A DNA stretch of 64,000 nt from Stereum hirsutum FP-91666 SS1 (GCF_000264905.1 NW_006763148.1:713575-777574), one strand, 5' to 3'; positions 9,786 through 22,871 are shown, counted from the stretch's first letter. Notes: generated by a model not told the origin, from the letters alone. Numbers and translations are program-made.

Positions 9786-12145
9786 ATGTTTGCATTTCTT
9801 AACCGGTCGACCTCTAGACTTTCGGCAAGCAAGAAATCGACGGCGGTAGCCTCGAAGGTTAGTCTTGTACAGCCCGAAACTGTCCCAGAGACGCCAGCTG
9901 CAGAAGTGCCGACGGACACAGCTACGGACGCTCCCGCTCATGTCGAGGTGACGGACACCGTGGCCGAAGTGAATGCGAATGGTGAAGGGACTGGTGTCGA
10001 GAAGGAGGTGAAGCCGGTAGAGGACAAGGTAGATGCTGCGCAGCCTGCTACTTCTTCGGGCTCTCCGGCTGCAGTGAGCTCTACGACGGGAGCAGTGGAT
10101 GGACCGGATAGCACAGAGAAGGTAGCGGACAACACCGAAGATGCGAAGGGCGGAGAGGGCAGCGCTCAACTATCATCTACGAAGGCTGCTTTGGACTCGG
10201 AGCAAGCACCTCGAGCTTCTCTCTCAGTCGAAGTCCCTGAGGCGTCGGGTGCTTCACCCGCCACATCCGCACCATCCGCCCTTCCAGCCACGTCCGAGGA
10301 GGAAGATTCCGTACCCTCTCTTTCCTCTCCCACTAACGACATCAAGCTGGCTCCCCTCTCTACTCCTCCACCCCGTCGGTTCTCGCTCCAACGTCTCGGG
10401 GCTCTCCTCTCTCCTACCCACTCTCATGAATCTAAACCCATTCTCGACGCCACACACGAAGCTTCCAAACGATCGGACGCCAAAGTGGCACTGGATCATG
10501 CTCGCATCGCACATACCAAACTCTCCGCATCTGACCGTCGCGCAAAACAGTCCGCCCATGTCATTCGCGCTCTCATCATCGGCCCAGACGGTATCGTCCT
10601 GCCGCCGAGTAGACCTGTGATCGTGACGAAGGGGGAGATGAAGAAGGTCAAAGCGCAATTGCTGGAACCCAAGAGCGCCAACAAGGTCATCCTGCAACTC
10701 AAGACTCTGCCTGGAGTTAGCGTGCCCGCGTCGGATGACGTGGTGAAGGCAGAAGCAGAAGAAGTGAAGGCGAGTGGCCCGATTCACGCGGTTTGTTTCG
10801 AAGGGACGGACAAGGAGATAGAAGACAAACATTTCTCGAAGTTGAAGGCCGAGGAAGAGACTGCTCTCGCAGCCGTCGCTAGCGTAGGCATCGGTCTCTC
10901 CGCTTTCAAGCTTTCTTCCGTTACCACCGCTTCTCTCGAGTCTCTGCTGGCCACGCTGAAGGATATCAAACTCGTCTCCCTCCTTTCTGCGCCGGATTTG
11001 GGGCTGGGACAGCCGGGAGATGGGAGGGAGGGGGAGGGCATCCTGAGTGGCGCGTTACCTACAGCGGGGGCGGTCATCCAGGGCGTGGAGCAAATTACGC
11101 CGCAGTTGATGAGTCTGGGGTATGCGACAGGCAAGGCGATTATACCGAACCATGCTGGGATATATCCACCCACGGATAGGATGTCTGTTCTAACTTGTGA
11201 GTCATAATCGACTATTCTGTGTCTCCATGACTGATGACGATGCTACAGACTGGTGGGGCCTCGAACTCGTCCTTCCACCGCCCACGCTCGCCTACCTCAA
11301 CGTGCGTATTGTCTCAAAATTTCGTTGTCCACTCGTTACTCAGCAGGAGATCATGTAGCAGAACGTGCCATCCATCTCGCACACTGTCATGAATTTCCTG
11401 ACGGCACTGGGAGTGGTATACACCGGAGTTAGAGAGATCCTCCCATTCGCGCGTTACATCTCGCAGTACGTCGAGTTTGAATTCTCCGCCATCAAGGCGC
11501 AGAATAAAGGGAAAGGAGTTGTTTGTGCGGCTACTTGGTATGTCCCATGAATCTCCTTTCACCTAAGGCGACAGAGGATAATGTCTGATTCTTTCGTTAT
11601 CTGAATACAGGATTATGCCTGCTGCGATGGTGCGTGCTCTATTAGGTCGCTCAAATTAATCGAGACCCAAACTTAATGTTCTTTGGATGTAGGTTCCGCG
11701 TCCATGGGATTTCGCCGACCCTCCATCCAAGCCAGATGTCGCTCCTATGCCAGACCTCGAGTCTCCTCCTCAAGCTCCTCCCGCACCCCCTTCCGCACCA
11801 ATTTCCACCATGCCCGTCTCAGGCTCCACCCCGTCCTCCCCGCCCGTACCCACCAAACCTGGTACGCTCTCCCCACCTCCCGTCGCTCCTTCAACTCTCC
11901 CGCAGAGCCCCAAGGTCGAGACTGGACTCGTGGACTCGTGGACGGAGACGGACCCTGTGAAGGTGGATGAGGGTACGGCGACGCCGGGTGGGAAAGTTGC
12001 GCTTGTTGAGGGTGATTCGAGCGGGGATGTTCCTGGCGTACAGCTTGTGCCGCCGACGCTCCCGAGGGGGGCTGAGAGGCCTGACCTGGGAAATGAAGGT
12101 GAGGAGAAGGGAGAGGAAAGTGGTGTGGCGGTGCAGACTGTCTGA
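9786..12145 (+). CDS. Basidiomycete protein of unknown function, 704 aa
   Basis: Five exons join in phase: 9786-11196, 11249-11301, 11359-11537, 11611-11629 and 11693-12145. Residues 1-200 are rich in A, E, T, S and P and look disordered. The middle, from about 235, has a more ordered pattern with KLSASDRRAKQSAHVIRAL and a lysine/glutamate-rich segment. The conserved-looking core is near the end of exon 1 and in exons 2-4: YWWGLELVLPPPTLAYL, then SHTVMNFLTALGVVYTGV and a tryptophan segment WIMPAAMVPRPWDFADPP. That last part has hydrophobic stretches that could touch a membrane. The tail is proline-rich. I do not recognise a named domain. The gene shares its orientation with its neighbours on both sides. 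Confidence 0.75.
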
Positions 12146-13020
12146 GTTTGAAGGATTTATGATGGACTATACGGAGTAGTTTGACAGTGTCCGAACCTTC
12201 ACGGGGGTTTTTTTCCACTCATAGAACTTTACGACCTTTCACGACCATTTGATGAATATCGTTATGTCTTTTACGGTGCACTTGTTCTTCCTTGTAACAC
12301 CCACGTTTGGGACTCTGTCCGCGTATCAGCCTTCTGTTCCCGTTCTCCGTGTTATTTGTTATCTGGATTCATATACCCTTTCTTTTTGTTATCGTGGTTT
12401 TGGTCCTTCATGTGGTAGACTTTGTGATGATTTGCATGATTCAGGTGTGGCAGTTGATTGTGGTTCGGCGAGATTTCAGTATTTTCAATGGGTGGCCCAG
12501 TGGCGAACCGCAAATGTCCGGGGTGGTAAGACTCGCGACTTATTGCGTATTTTCTCATGACCATTTCGTTTCTACGAACTTCTTTCTTTTTTGCAGCCAA
12601 AACTTGAGTCCATGCTCGATGTCTACTACAGACCCACCTGTAGACAGGGCCCCGCTCTGCTCCAGCCTACAATATTCCCCGTGACTTGTCTCAGACCTCG
12701 ATGACACAACGATGAGCGATCTCGGGTGTCGCGTCCATGAGCAGCGATTCGGAAATCGGTGGCGTACGGAGTCTTTGAGGCCATGTTCCTGTTTCTCTTG
12801 GTCTTCATCGTCTTCTTCACCGACACCGACCTCAGAGCATCCTGTGCGTCCCGGTCAGCAAGTGACTCACCTGCCCCGGAGGTTCCATACTTATATCCCA
12901 GGTTTCAGGCCGTCCGAGGTTCCGTACTTCAGCGAAGGAGGCCCCTCAGTCCACTGTATACGGTGCTGCGCCGAACTTTATTCTGACTGGCAACGTTTTT
13001 GTGAAGGAGAGGAATTGAAG
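12146..13020. other. Intergenic before the sulfite pump gene
   Basis: Mostly T-rich sequence with no convincing coding pattern. A frame open from 12712 runs into the first exon of the pump gene, but the upstream residues are not protein-like, so I start that gene at 13021. Confidence 0.4.
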
Positions 13021-14899
13021 ATGGGTTCAGATACAATGAAGAAGGATGTGAAGGCGAGCGTGAGGTATGTTTCTTTTTGAGACGGCTCCATGTAAACGAC
13101 CGTTGAGTAGATATGCTCATGAAGCGTTTTAGACATTTTACACCGGCGTGGTTTGCAGTGATCATGGGTGAGCACTTTCCTCCTATCCAGATGTTACGAA
13201 AGCTTTGGAAGCCTGCTACCGGTCCACTTCCTAGGAATTGAGATATTTGTGGTGACCTATTTCTGCCTGAGTCAGGTCACGTGCCCGTCTGGATATTGCT
13301 CTGGGGCCCATGTTCGCTGAATCATAGAGATGATTCCTGTGTATACGGTCGAATCTAGATCTTTAGCTAGAATAATCTTCTCGTTTTCAGTCGTGCTTCA
13401 TTCGTCATAGACGTAGCAGTCAACATGTCGTCGAGAGGAATCAACAAGACAGAGAGCTAACCATTCGTCTCAAGGCACCGGTGCAATATCTATCCTCTTC
13501 GAAAATTTCCCATATGGGAGTGCAACAACACCAATGAAGGTATTCACATCCTGGTCTTCTGACTGGGCGCTATATTGATACTGACCGTTCCGCCAGACCT
13601 TCTCAGCAATATTTTTCTTCCTCAACCTTATTCTCTTCGCCACCTTCAACGTTGTATCGCTCTTCCGATATCTGATGTTCCCGGACATCTGGTCCCTCAT
13701 GTTGCGCCACCCCTCACAATCACTGTTCCTTGGGTGCTATCCCATGGGCGCCACAACGCTCATCAACGTCTCTGCGGGTCTCTTTTATAAGGAGTACGGG
13801 TTCGGAGGGACCGGATTCTTATACGGCTTATGGGGACTGTGGTGGCTCGATGTCGCAATCTCCGTTCTGTGTTGTTGGGGGCTCGTTCACATCATGTAAG
13901 TCACTCTGTTGCAACTATGTGGCCTGATTGATTAAACAAGTGTCTCACCACCTAGGGTAGTCCAACATGACCACGCCATCGCTCGCATGACGCCAGTCTG
14001 GCTCCTTCCCGTAGTGACACTCATCGTCGCATCCTCGACCGGTGGTGTTCTGACACCCTATCTCTACGCCATATCACCTGCACATGCTCTTCTCACTGCA
14101 ACGACCTGCGTCCTCCTCGTCTCCATCGGCCTGTCCCTCGCACTCATGATATTGACCGTTTATCTCTACCGCCTCATCACACATGGCCCACCACCAGGAG
14201 CTAACATTCTTTCCTCATTCATACCGCTTGGACCGACGGGGCAGTCGGGCTTTGCGATCCTGTTGATCGGTCAGGCATTCAAGGAGATTCTGCCGTATGC
14301 CCACGCAGGTGATAGTGGGATATTAGCTAGCGAAGTGGCGGGAGATATCATTTGGACGGTTTGTGTGGGTTTGAGTTTCGTGTTGTGGTGTTTGGCCACG
14401 ATGTGGTTGGGAATTGCATGTCTGGGTCTGCAGCATGTCTTGCGAAAAACGAGGTTCCCGTTCAAGTTGCCGTTCTGGGGCATGATCTTCCCTAATGTAA
14501 GTTGTCCCGCTAATGCCTCTTACACTACCTTTCCTCGATTCCCTTCTGTGTGTCCTAACTCGCGAAACTAATTGGTGACGTTCATTATTTCACGACACAC
14601 AGGGAGTCTATGCCAACCTCACCATCCAACTCGGCAAAACCTTCGACTCTTCATTCTTCCGCGTCTGGGGCGCTATCTACGCCGTCATCACCCTCTTGCT
14701 ATGGCTCTACGTCTTCACACGGACGATGTCGCTAGTAAGGAATGGGGAGATATTTGAAGCGCCTTGTGTTCAGGAGATGGATTTGTCGGCCCCGCGGGAC
14801 GGAAAGATGCCGGTCATGCATTCGCAAGATGCCAGTGGTGGGTCATCGACGATGATGGAAGATATGGGGTGTCGAGGGTCGGATGGGAATGTTAGATGA
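13021..14899 (+). CDS. SSU1: Sulfite efflux pump SSU1 / TDT-family transporter, 426 aa
   Basis: Plasma-membrane exporter of the tellurite-resistance/dicarboxylate transporter (TDT) family; yeast Ssu1 exports sulfite. Six exons join in phase: 13021-13064, 13133-13167, 13475-13539, 13597-13895, 13956-14496 and 14603-14899. The second intron is long (307 nt). Family hallmarks are RHFTPAWFAVIMGTGAIS near the N-terminus, FPDIWSLMLRHPSQSLFLG, and the segment SFIPLGPTGQSGFAILLIGQ. About ten hydrophobic spans can be picked out, which is the usual number. The C-terminus after EIFEAP is short and polar. The start at 13021 gives 15 residues before the first conserved motif. The substrate is inferred from the family; malate or another anion is possible. 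Confidence 0.85.
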
Positions 14900-14979
14900 G
14901 GGCAATGGCACGTCATGGACCGGAAGCGTCGCGACTCGCGAGTGGTGATTTTTGCATGAGTGTTCGTCGTTTGGAGAGC

Positions 14980-15237
14980 CTAAATATACGAGCAGTGTTC
15001 AAGTCGCCCGTGCCGTGGCAGATAGTACTCAAGCACAATGCCTGGCGATATGCTATCAGACTTCCTTCTCGACGCTCCGCTCAGTCAAAGTCGGACACAC
15101 GCTGGTCGAACGACTTATCCGGGTCTTTAGCCACATCGTTCTATGTCGAGGAAAACGTGAGCAATCTAAAGGAAAATCTCCAGCCTCTTTTCTTGGAAAG
15201 GCAAGTAGAGCCTGACGGCACCGTCACCACTCAATGA
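14980..15237 (+). pseudogene. Broken I9 inhibitor copy beside paralog B
   Basis: The end reads VEPDGTVTTQ and stop, matching IEPDGVVTTQ and stop of the intact I9 gene, and similarity continues a few bases past the stop (TGATCG). Upstream, the frame reads GSLATSFYVEENVSNLKE where the intact gene has GFSATIPEAYLQQLQSL. Around 14995 a stretch resembling the VVFKK part is present but needs a one-base shift. No clean start or splice pattern was found. It converges with paralog B as the intact I9 gene converges with paralog A, which suggests an inverted duplication of the pair. Confidence 0.5.
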
Positions 15238-15407
15238 TCGGCACACAATTCTAGATAGATAGAGACAGACATTCCCAATCTTCTTTACAAGAGGTATTCG
15301 ATCAAGCAAAATATCAACAACATTACGAGAAAAAAAAACAAGTCCAAAGGAAGGGTAAAGCTCGGTCATCTGGTGAGAGCTAGACCAGTTCAAAGACAAA
15401 CCAATGA

Positions 15408-17077
15408 TCACGATGAATCAGGTCGGCAGAGTAAGGAGTAGACCTCTGCACGCATGCGAGCGGCACGGCGAGCAGCTCGGGGTTTGAGCCCCTCACTAAC
15501 GGGCATCTCGATCTCATCGACGACGAGATATAGTGGTGGGTGCACTTCTTCCAGATGATCGACAAAGAACCCTCCCTCCACACCCTCCGCATAAGTTCCA
15601 TAGAGTGATTGAGTGAACCACTGGTGGTTCCTCCAGCCCAGAGCAGATAATATACGTTCCGCAATCATCCGCAAATCGTCCACGTCTCCTCCAGCAATGC
15701 CCTCCAAGACGGCCGTGAATATATCGACGCCCGCCGATGTCCGCGGTGGAGCGAGTTGGAAGTAAAGCCATTCTCTGTGGGCTTGACTCTCGGAGACATC
15801 TGATGGAAGGCTGTCCAGGAAGTGATAAAGGACGAGGATCCGAGAGAGACAGAGCGCGTAGAAAACTTTGTCGACTAAATGAGACGTGTCGACGCCGGCC
15901 GCGGCTGAAGCCCGTAAGCGTCTGAGTAGTTTGAGGGCAAACGCGAGGTCCGGAGATGTCGACGGAATACCAGCTTGATTCTGAGCGCTAGTTGTGGAGA
16001 AGGAAAAATAAAGGCCCCAGTACTGTAGAAGGCCCTGGAGGAGCAGGCGCGTCTTTCGTGTCGATGTCGCCGTGATGTAGCCTCTACAACCTGTTGAGTA
16101 TCGGCATTTCGAAAGAACTTGGGGATGAGTACTAACCTTTTCATGTACATGAGCTCCTCGGCAACCAAAATGTCACTGGCAGCATTCGGACCATCGAGGT
16201 CCTCGAGATGACTAGTGGTTCTAGGATTGACACTCGTAGGAGGAAAGGACGTAGAGGGAAGGTTTCCGCCCCGGATTGAAGCGAAGACATGGTCAACACT
16301 ACAGATGACTTTGTCGATGATGCGGCTCAATGGATTATGGAACGCAGCTATCAGAGGCGTTAGACGGCAGAAAAAGAAAAAGAAATGGAAGAGGGGCTCA
16401 CGATGAGAAGATATTTCGTGGAAGTCCCCGGTATCAAGGACTCTGTGAAAGACTTTCGCAAGGTCAGGGTGGGCACGTGTTAGCGTTACACACTCCTTCC
16501 TTGTTCCGGTCCATAGACCAAGGCGAACGATGAGGTCATAAAAACCTGTTGATGCCTGCATAATAGTCAAACTGCCAGCCCAGATTCGCCTGAAATCGTC
16601 TTGGAAGCGCGCTGTGAGGCGTGCTTCTTCGTCGGCCGTAACATCATTCGCGAAAGAACATGTGGGGAGTGCTTCAGCGTTCTCTGATGAAAGAAGAGCA
16701 TTCGGTACAGTATGCGGTGACGAAACAGATGCGACAGTAGGTGGAGAGGAAGGAGGTGTCAGGCTGAGCAGCAATGAAGCCGGAGACAGTGACGGCGATA
16801 AACATTCAAAAGGCGAAGATGGGGATAGTAAGAGTGGTGACTCAGATTTATCTGTGACTTGCAAAGGGGGTGCATCAGGAGAAGATAATGATGAGGTCGT
16901 CGATGCAACCGTGCGAATAGGAGCCGACGGTGTGAGACTCCGCGACGTGTCGAGGCAGTCGACCTTCGTTTGAGCCGGTGAATATTGAGGTAGCCATTGA
17001 CGGCATACACGTTTCGCCGTAGGTTTTACAAAATCTGAAGAGTCGAGCGAGAGGGCGCGTTTACGACTGAGCACCAT
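15408..17077 (-). CDS. Paralog B: NTPase-derived nuclear-type protein (520 aa)
   Basis: Exons are 17077-16402, 16347-16137 and 16083-15408, with introns of 54 and 53 nt at the same places as in paralog A. The start MVLSRKRALSLDSSDF with AKRVCRQW repeats the basic N-terminal signature. The low-complexity stretch differs in length from paralog A, while the conserved body is very close to it at both protein and DNA level. The P-loop position reads TSTRKT, and the Walker B segment LYLVVDEIE is followed by the same arginine-rich tail ending SLLCRPDSS. The short spacer before paralog C and the shared orientation point to tandem duplication. Function unknown. Confidence 0.7.
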
Positions 17078-17579
17078 GTTGTGGATAGGGAGATGGCGAA
17101 GAGCAATGGCGAACGACAAACCACAACCGGGGAAATCCGGCAAACCCCGCCAAGCAAAGAGAAGACGGCCCGAGTTGAGCCGCGCGTGTCAAGGATGACA
17201 AAACAATATTGCGATCGTGAGCACAAATAAGTTGACAAGCGATTATGTCGCAATTCGTGTCATTCTATCTATTCACCTGCCCCATTGTATCCCTATTTAT
17301 ACAACAGTTCACAAGTATTCTCTATTGAAACAGTCGGAGCATTTATCTACGGGAAAGGTTAGACAGAGTTAGACATGGGGCACGAGAGAATGATACATAG
17401 GAGTACAGAGCAGGGCCGAAGAGGAAACATGTAGTCAACAGGATAAGCTAATAGATATAATGCTGGGAGCTGGGGTTTAGGCAAGCGATGAAAGAAACCC
17501 TGGTCTGGCGTACAAGAAAAGATTTCAGACAACAGTAAGTATTGGAGGAGTGAAGGAAGACTTACCGATTACACTGACA
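17078..17579. other. Spacer between paralogs B and C
   Basis: On the minus strand this is the 3' flank of paralog C followed by the promoter of B. A post-stop intron of 61 nt lies at 17565-17505. The conserved promoter block is at about 17114-17151 (rc: GGGTTTGCCGGATTTCC then CGGTTG), but here the CACGTGG part seen in A and D is missing. TATTTATA lies near 17292. Confidence 0.5.
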
Positions 17580-19246
17580 TTATGTGCGATCTCGGCAGAG
17601 AAGAGAGTAGACCTCTGTGCGCCTGCGAGCAATATGGCCAGCAGCTCGGGGTTCGAGGCCCTCACTAACGGGCATCTCGATCTCATCGATGACGAGATAT
17701 AGCGGTGGGTGCACTTCTTCCAGAGGATCGACAAAGAACCCTCCCTCCACTCCCTCCACATCGGTTCCATAGAGTGACTGAGAGAACCACCGGTGGTTCC
17801 TCCAGCCTAGAGCAGTGAGTTTACGTTCCGCAATCACCCGCAAATCGTCAACGTCCCCTCCGGCAACGCCCTCCAAGACGGCCGTAAATATATCGACGCC
17901 TGCCGATGTCCGCGGTGGAGCGAGTTGGAAGTAGAGCCATTCTCTGTGGGCTTGACTCTCGGAGAGATCGGATGGAAGGCTGTCCAGGAAGTGATAAAGG
18001 ACGAGGATCCGAGAGAGGTAGAGCGCATAGAAAACTTTGTCGACTAAATGGGACGAGTCGACGCCGGCCGCAGCGGCTGAAGCCCGTAAGCGTCGGAGTA
18101 GTTTGAGGGCGAATGCGAGGTCCGGAGATGTCGACGGAATACCAGGTTGATCTTGAGAGGTAGTTGCGGAGAAGGAAAAATATAGGCCCCAGTATTGTAA
18201 GAGGCCCTGGAGGAGCAGACGCGTCTTTCGTGTCGATGTCGCTGTGATGTATCCTCTACAACTCGTTGAGTATCGGCGTTTCGAACGAACCCGGAGATGA
18301 GTACTAACCTTTTCATGTTCATGAGCTCCTCGGCAACCACCATGTCACTTGCAGCACTCGGACCATCGAGGTCCTCGAGATGACTAGTGCTTCGAGAATT
18401 GACACTCGTAGGAGGAAAGGACGCAGAGGGAAGGTTCCCGCCCCGAATTGGAGCGAAGACGTGGTCGACACTATAGATGACTTTGTCGATGATGCGGTTC
18501 AATGGATTATGGAATGCAGCTATCAGAGGCGTTAGACGACAATATATATATACATCTTGGAAGAGGGACCCACGATGGGAAGATATTTCGTGGAAGTCCG
18601 CGGTATCAAGGGCTCTACGAAAAAATTTCACGAGTTCAGGGTGGGCACGCAGTAGCATTGAATACTCCTTCCTCGTTCCAGTCCATAGACCAAGGCGAAC
18701 GATAAGGTCATAAAGACCTATTGACGACTGCATGATACCCAAGTTGCCAGCCCAAATTCGCCTAAAATCGTCTTGGAAGCGCGCTGTGAGGCGTGCTTCC
18801 TCGTCGATCGTAACATCGTTCGCAGAAGAGCATGTGGAGAGTGCTTCAGCGGTCTCTGATGGCAGAAGAGCATTTGGGACAGTATGTGATGGCGAAATAG
18901 ATGCGGCAGGAGGTGGAGAGGAAGGAGGTGTCAGGCTGGAAAGTAATAAGGCCGGAGACAGTGATGACGATAAGGAGTTAAAAGATGAAGACGGAGATGC
19001 AGAGAGCGATGACTCCGGCTTATTTGTGCACTGCGGAGGAGGTGATGCAGGAGGTGATGACGATGTGGTTGTAGAAAGAGGCAAGGGCGTGAGACTCCGC
19101 GACTTCAAGTTGTCGAGGGACTCGGAGTCGACCGTCGCCTGAGCCGATGGAGATTGAGGTAGCCATTGATGGCGTACACGTTTCGTTATATGATTTCCAG
19201 AGTCGTAAGAGTCGAGCGAGAGAGTGCGTTTACGAGCGAACACCAT
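17580..19246 (-). CDS. Paralog C: NTPase-derived nuclear-type protein (519 aa)
   Basis: Exons are 19246-18574, 18519-18309 and 18255-17580, with introns of 54 and 53 nt. It starts MVFARKRTLSLDSYDS and continues TKRVRHQW. The serine/proline-rich stretch and the conserved body match paralogs A and B. The P-loop position reads TSTRKT, and LYLVIDEIE is intact. The tail differs: the arginine run reads AGHIARRRT and the end is SLLCRDRT, so the C-terminus is the least constrained part. A CACGTG lies at 19323-19328, about 77 bp upstream of the start. Function unknown. Confidence 0.7.
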
Positions 19247-21616
19247 GTTTCGATGGGAGATGGCGCAGAGCGACGACAAACCCAACAAACTGTGACATTT
19301 CGCGATGCCGCTTCTGTGTGAAACACGTGAGAACCTTGCCAGTGCGGTAAGGTAGGTAAGGTAATTTATTCAGGGTACAAAACGGGCCCATGAGGACCAA
19401 TACCCCTATCCGTAGGAATACATGTAAATTACACTACGGAAAACAGCACAGTATCCTTTACCGCTGTGATACCCACAATGCGCCGTGATCTGCACAGAAG
19501 CATCAGGCCTCTCACGGGATCCAGAACAGGCTGTAAGTACTATAAGTCATGTAACATGCCTTACCCAAAGAGAAAAAACAATGAAAAGTTTCGACCGTAT
19601 AAAAACCCATTAGGGAAAAATTGGTACATCTCAAATGGGAGCATGATGCAGAGCTCGGAGTACTTGCAAGCGTACCTTGTACTCGGAGGACGCTGAGAAT
19701 GATGATTTTCAGTGGTGTACACACCCATAATCAACTGTGTCGTTGGAGGTCGACGACACAATTACGCCACCTTGGAAGAGCCGTGTGGCGTGTGCCGGTG
19801 AATCCGGTGAGGACCGGAGTGTCTCGGGAAACATCGGACGATGCCAACGACACTCGCAAGGATAGCAGATTTTTTGGAAATGAGCTATTAATTACCAAGA
19901 GCAATTCTAGCAATCTAGTTTGTTCCAGGGCCAAAGGCAACATTCTGTTGTGACACGGTACAAAGACCAATGTTTGAGAGTGTCGCAATTGGGTGGATGG
20001 ATCGCAGCGCAGGCCCAACGGACGCTGGTCTGTGAGTGAAGTTTTCGACTGTGGCGAGCATCAGAGCACGACGATCTGTCGTCTCCGAGCACCGCGAGCC
20101 TTCGACAACGCTGAGGGTGAGAGATAAGAGAGCGTCTGACTGTGGCATGCGTCTGAGCGAGGAATGTTCCATCACTTCCGTGCAATGCGAGCCATGAAGA
20201 AGAATATCCGAAGATCAGCGAGTGTCATCCGAGCCGACAGTGATCCATCCATCCCATATTTTCGCGCAATCAGGCTCTGGACACTCCTCGAAGGTATGAA
20301 TACCCTCTCGAGGGCCTCTGGCTCTTTACAGTCGTTCCTGTACGAGTCCGTTGCCGTAAGGAGCTCCTGAGAGATGGTGATACACTGCCTGTGTGAAACT
20401 TTCTTTCCCCGTTTCCCATGCGCAAGCAGCTGCTCTGTCTTGACTGCGCGTGAACAGGGCTCTCTGTCGTCGATGTGGCGATGGCGAGCGTGGCGTCGTT
20501 CATGCTTCGTTCCGCGATTTTATGCACATTCCCTGTTCTAAATAAGGAGCCAATCATCAGTGAGAATACTCACATTGATCCAGCACCCAAGAAACTGACT
20601 AGAGATAAGTATCTTAGGTCAAAAAGAGTTATACGTCAGTTGCAAAGTAAGCACTCACGTTCAACCTTGACTGTTCACTGTCGATGAGTGGTGACTGGGG
20701 AGGATAAGTGGTCTCTGCTTGACCAGAGCCTTAGAATGAAGGACCAGTCTGATCTGACGAGCTGTACGGCGTTACGTTACAAGAATCAATTACATCCTCA
20801 GTTGGAGCATACACCCTCATCTCAAGTGTCTCATGGCAAGTGCTCCCTGAAAGTATCCCGACCGTGACTGCCTCGTCTTCCTTACTATCTAGCTCAACAA
20901 TCACGCAGTTCACCGCATTGTCCTCGCCCCCAAACAATGTTTCAACGCAGAAGAGTTCTGTCGTCTGTAATGTGGTAGGACGAGCGTCCACTCATCCTCC
21001 CCGGACGTCTTCACAGATGCTCCGCGGGCAGACTACTTGGAGGGAGAAGTACGTCAGAGGGCGAGTGTCGTACTATCTCGTTATTCGAAGTGGCAGAGAT
21101 GGCACGAATTTCGCAAGATTGGGGAAACTTGTCTGAGATGGGCGGTGTCGATCACGATGTAGGAAGCGACGACGGTGTGCAACTGCGTGATAATTATAGT
21201 GACAGTAGAGCCAGGATAGGAGGTATGAGATGAGCAGAACCATACCTTTCGGCGGCCTTGTAACGACTTTCGAAGTACACGATCAGGAATGTGGGGAGAA
21301 GAGTCTTCCTCCGATTATTACTGGGAAAAATACCTGTTCGTTCGGGGTGAATAAAATCAAGACAACAAAATGACAAAAACATGAAGAACTGGATCAATAG
21401 GACCAAGAAAATCAAATCGGCCAAAGTGATATAGGAAAGAAAACGACCATTCTATTGCAAGCCAAATAGTCCTGTAGCGTCTGAGACCCCCTTAAAATGT
21501 TGCCCTAGCTCATCCCTCTTCACATGTGGGCACAGAGCATTACGCCTCTCGTGCCCTGGCCACTCCACACGCCACAGTACATGGCCCTGCGCTCTGCGCG
21601 GTCTCGAGTATTCTGC
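19247..21616. other. Gene-poor gap between paralog C and the PRA1 gene
   Basis: I see no gene here. The first 100 bp are the paralog C promoter. Reading frames of 60-100 codons occur on both strands but lack protein-like composition and splice signals. No tRNA or rRNA pattern was recognised. Confidence 0.4.
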
Positions 21617-22536
21617 TTAGACGCTCTCCTGCACCTGGGCATACTCGCTCTCGACACCGGGCTCAATGAACGTCGCATGTCCTAGAATGAGAACCGACGA
21701 GGCACCGACGAGCCAGAAGAACGTGCTGACGGGCGAGGCGAACCAGAGAAGGGGGAGGCCGATGACGAAGAGACCTGTGTAGAGGGACTTCTGAGTCACG
21801 ACGTGATCTCCAACTTGCATTGGCTCGGGAGCTGTGTGAATATAAGAAACGAAATGGAAAAGGTTATTAGTATTTGTGTCTAGTCTTTGAGCACTTGGGG
21901 TGGTACTGTTGGCGGGATGGAAGGGTTCTGGGATTTACGGTGGACGTACCAAATCGGTTGATGGCGGCAAATCCTCCGACGAGGAAACCAAGAGCAATGA
22001 GGAGAAGGGGGTTGGTTATGCTAGCAAATATTCGGTCAGACACACGGAACAGGTTAATTGAATGCAAAAGAGTCGGACTAACAGAGCATAGACGGCCAAG
22101 ATAGCGGCCACGACACCATAGTTGCCTGCAAGAAATGACACTCGGCATCAGTCTCTGACCATCCATTGACCACAGCTTCTTTCATAGATACCGCCACCCG
22201 TTTCAATCACTCACCGGAGAAGTAACGTGTGTTGTACGATATCCGCTACAGAGTCGAATAACGGTGTACTGTATGAGCAGAGTTGGCGCAGTGATTTGCG
22301 AAGAGTAGACGCACCTGAACGGCTTGGTTGAGATCCGCTGGTCTCGAGACACGGTTGTGATCAAAGAATTCATTGGGCGGTCGGAGTGCACTCAGACGAG
22401 TTTCCTGCCAACATTGCAGAACAGGACGTTAGACTCGTTCGCGGGCTCGATGTGTACGTATTGCACATAGACGCCGGTAAGGCAAGCGTACCCGGAAAGA
22501 CTTGAGACCATCAACGACACGAAGAGCTTGCTCCAT
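21617..22536 (-). CDS. PRA1 / Yip3 family protein, 164 aa
   Basis: Prenylated-Rab-acceptor family membrane protein of the ER-Golgi system, which helps Rab GTPases reach membranes. Six exons join in phase: 22536-22492, 22404-22315, 22245-22215, 22125-22083, 22020-21950 and 21831-21617. The start MEQALRVVDGLKSFRETRL and the motif RPADLNQAVQRISYNTRYFSGNY match the family's N-terminal part. Two hydrophobic blocks follow, the first around VVAAILAVYALITNPLLLIALGFL and the second around LFVIGLPLLWFASPVSTFFWLVGASSVLILGHA; the second is long enough for a double span. The length is normal for the family. It diverges from the CDC26-like gene over 335 bp. Confidence 0.85.
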
Positions 22537-22871
22537 TGCTTCGAGGGGGAAATATGTCAGAGTAGTTGGGTATGTGTCGCTGAGATTTCGGCAGGAGCAA
22601 TTGGTTGGGCAATGGTTGGGTATGTTTTCTGGTGGCGACGTGGTCGGAGAAGGAGGCGTGTGAAATATGTGAATGCTGTTCAGGTCGTTCTTTCCATCCC
22701 GTCTCTTGCTTTTGTTCCCTTCCGCAGCCTCCATCGTACACGCATACGGCCTCACACGGCCGGCAAGCTATACGCAGAGTCAGTCTGACAGTCTCCTGCA
22801 AGACACGTCACCCTCATCACCATCGACAGTGGCATTCGAAACACCCTTCCTAATCTTACTGTAATTCAACC
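22537..22871. promoter_or_regulatory. Divergent promoter region of PRA1-family and CDC26-like genes
   Basis: A 335-bp stretch between two start codons on opposite strands. It contains two nearby copies of GGTTGGGCAATGGTTGGG-like sequence around 22601-22620. No other motif is convincing. Confidence 0.35.

Noticed and set aside
12712..13020. N-terminal extension of the sulfite pump
   Set aside because: The frame is open, but the residues are not protein-like and the family starts near the chosen ATG.
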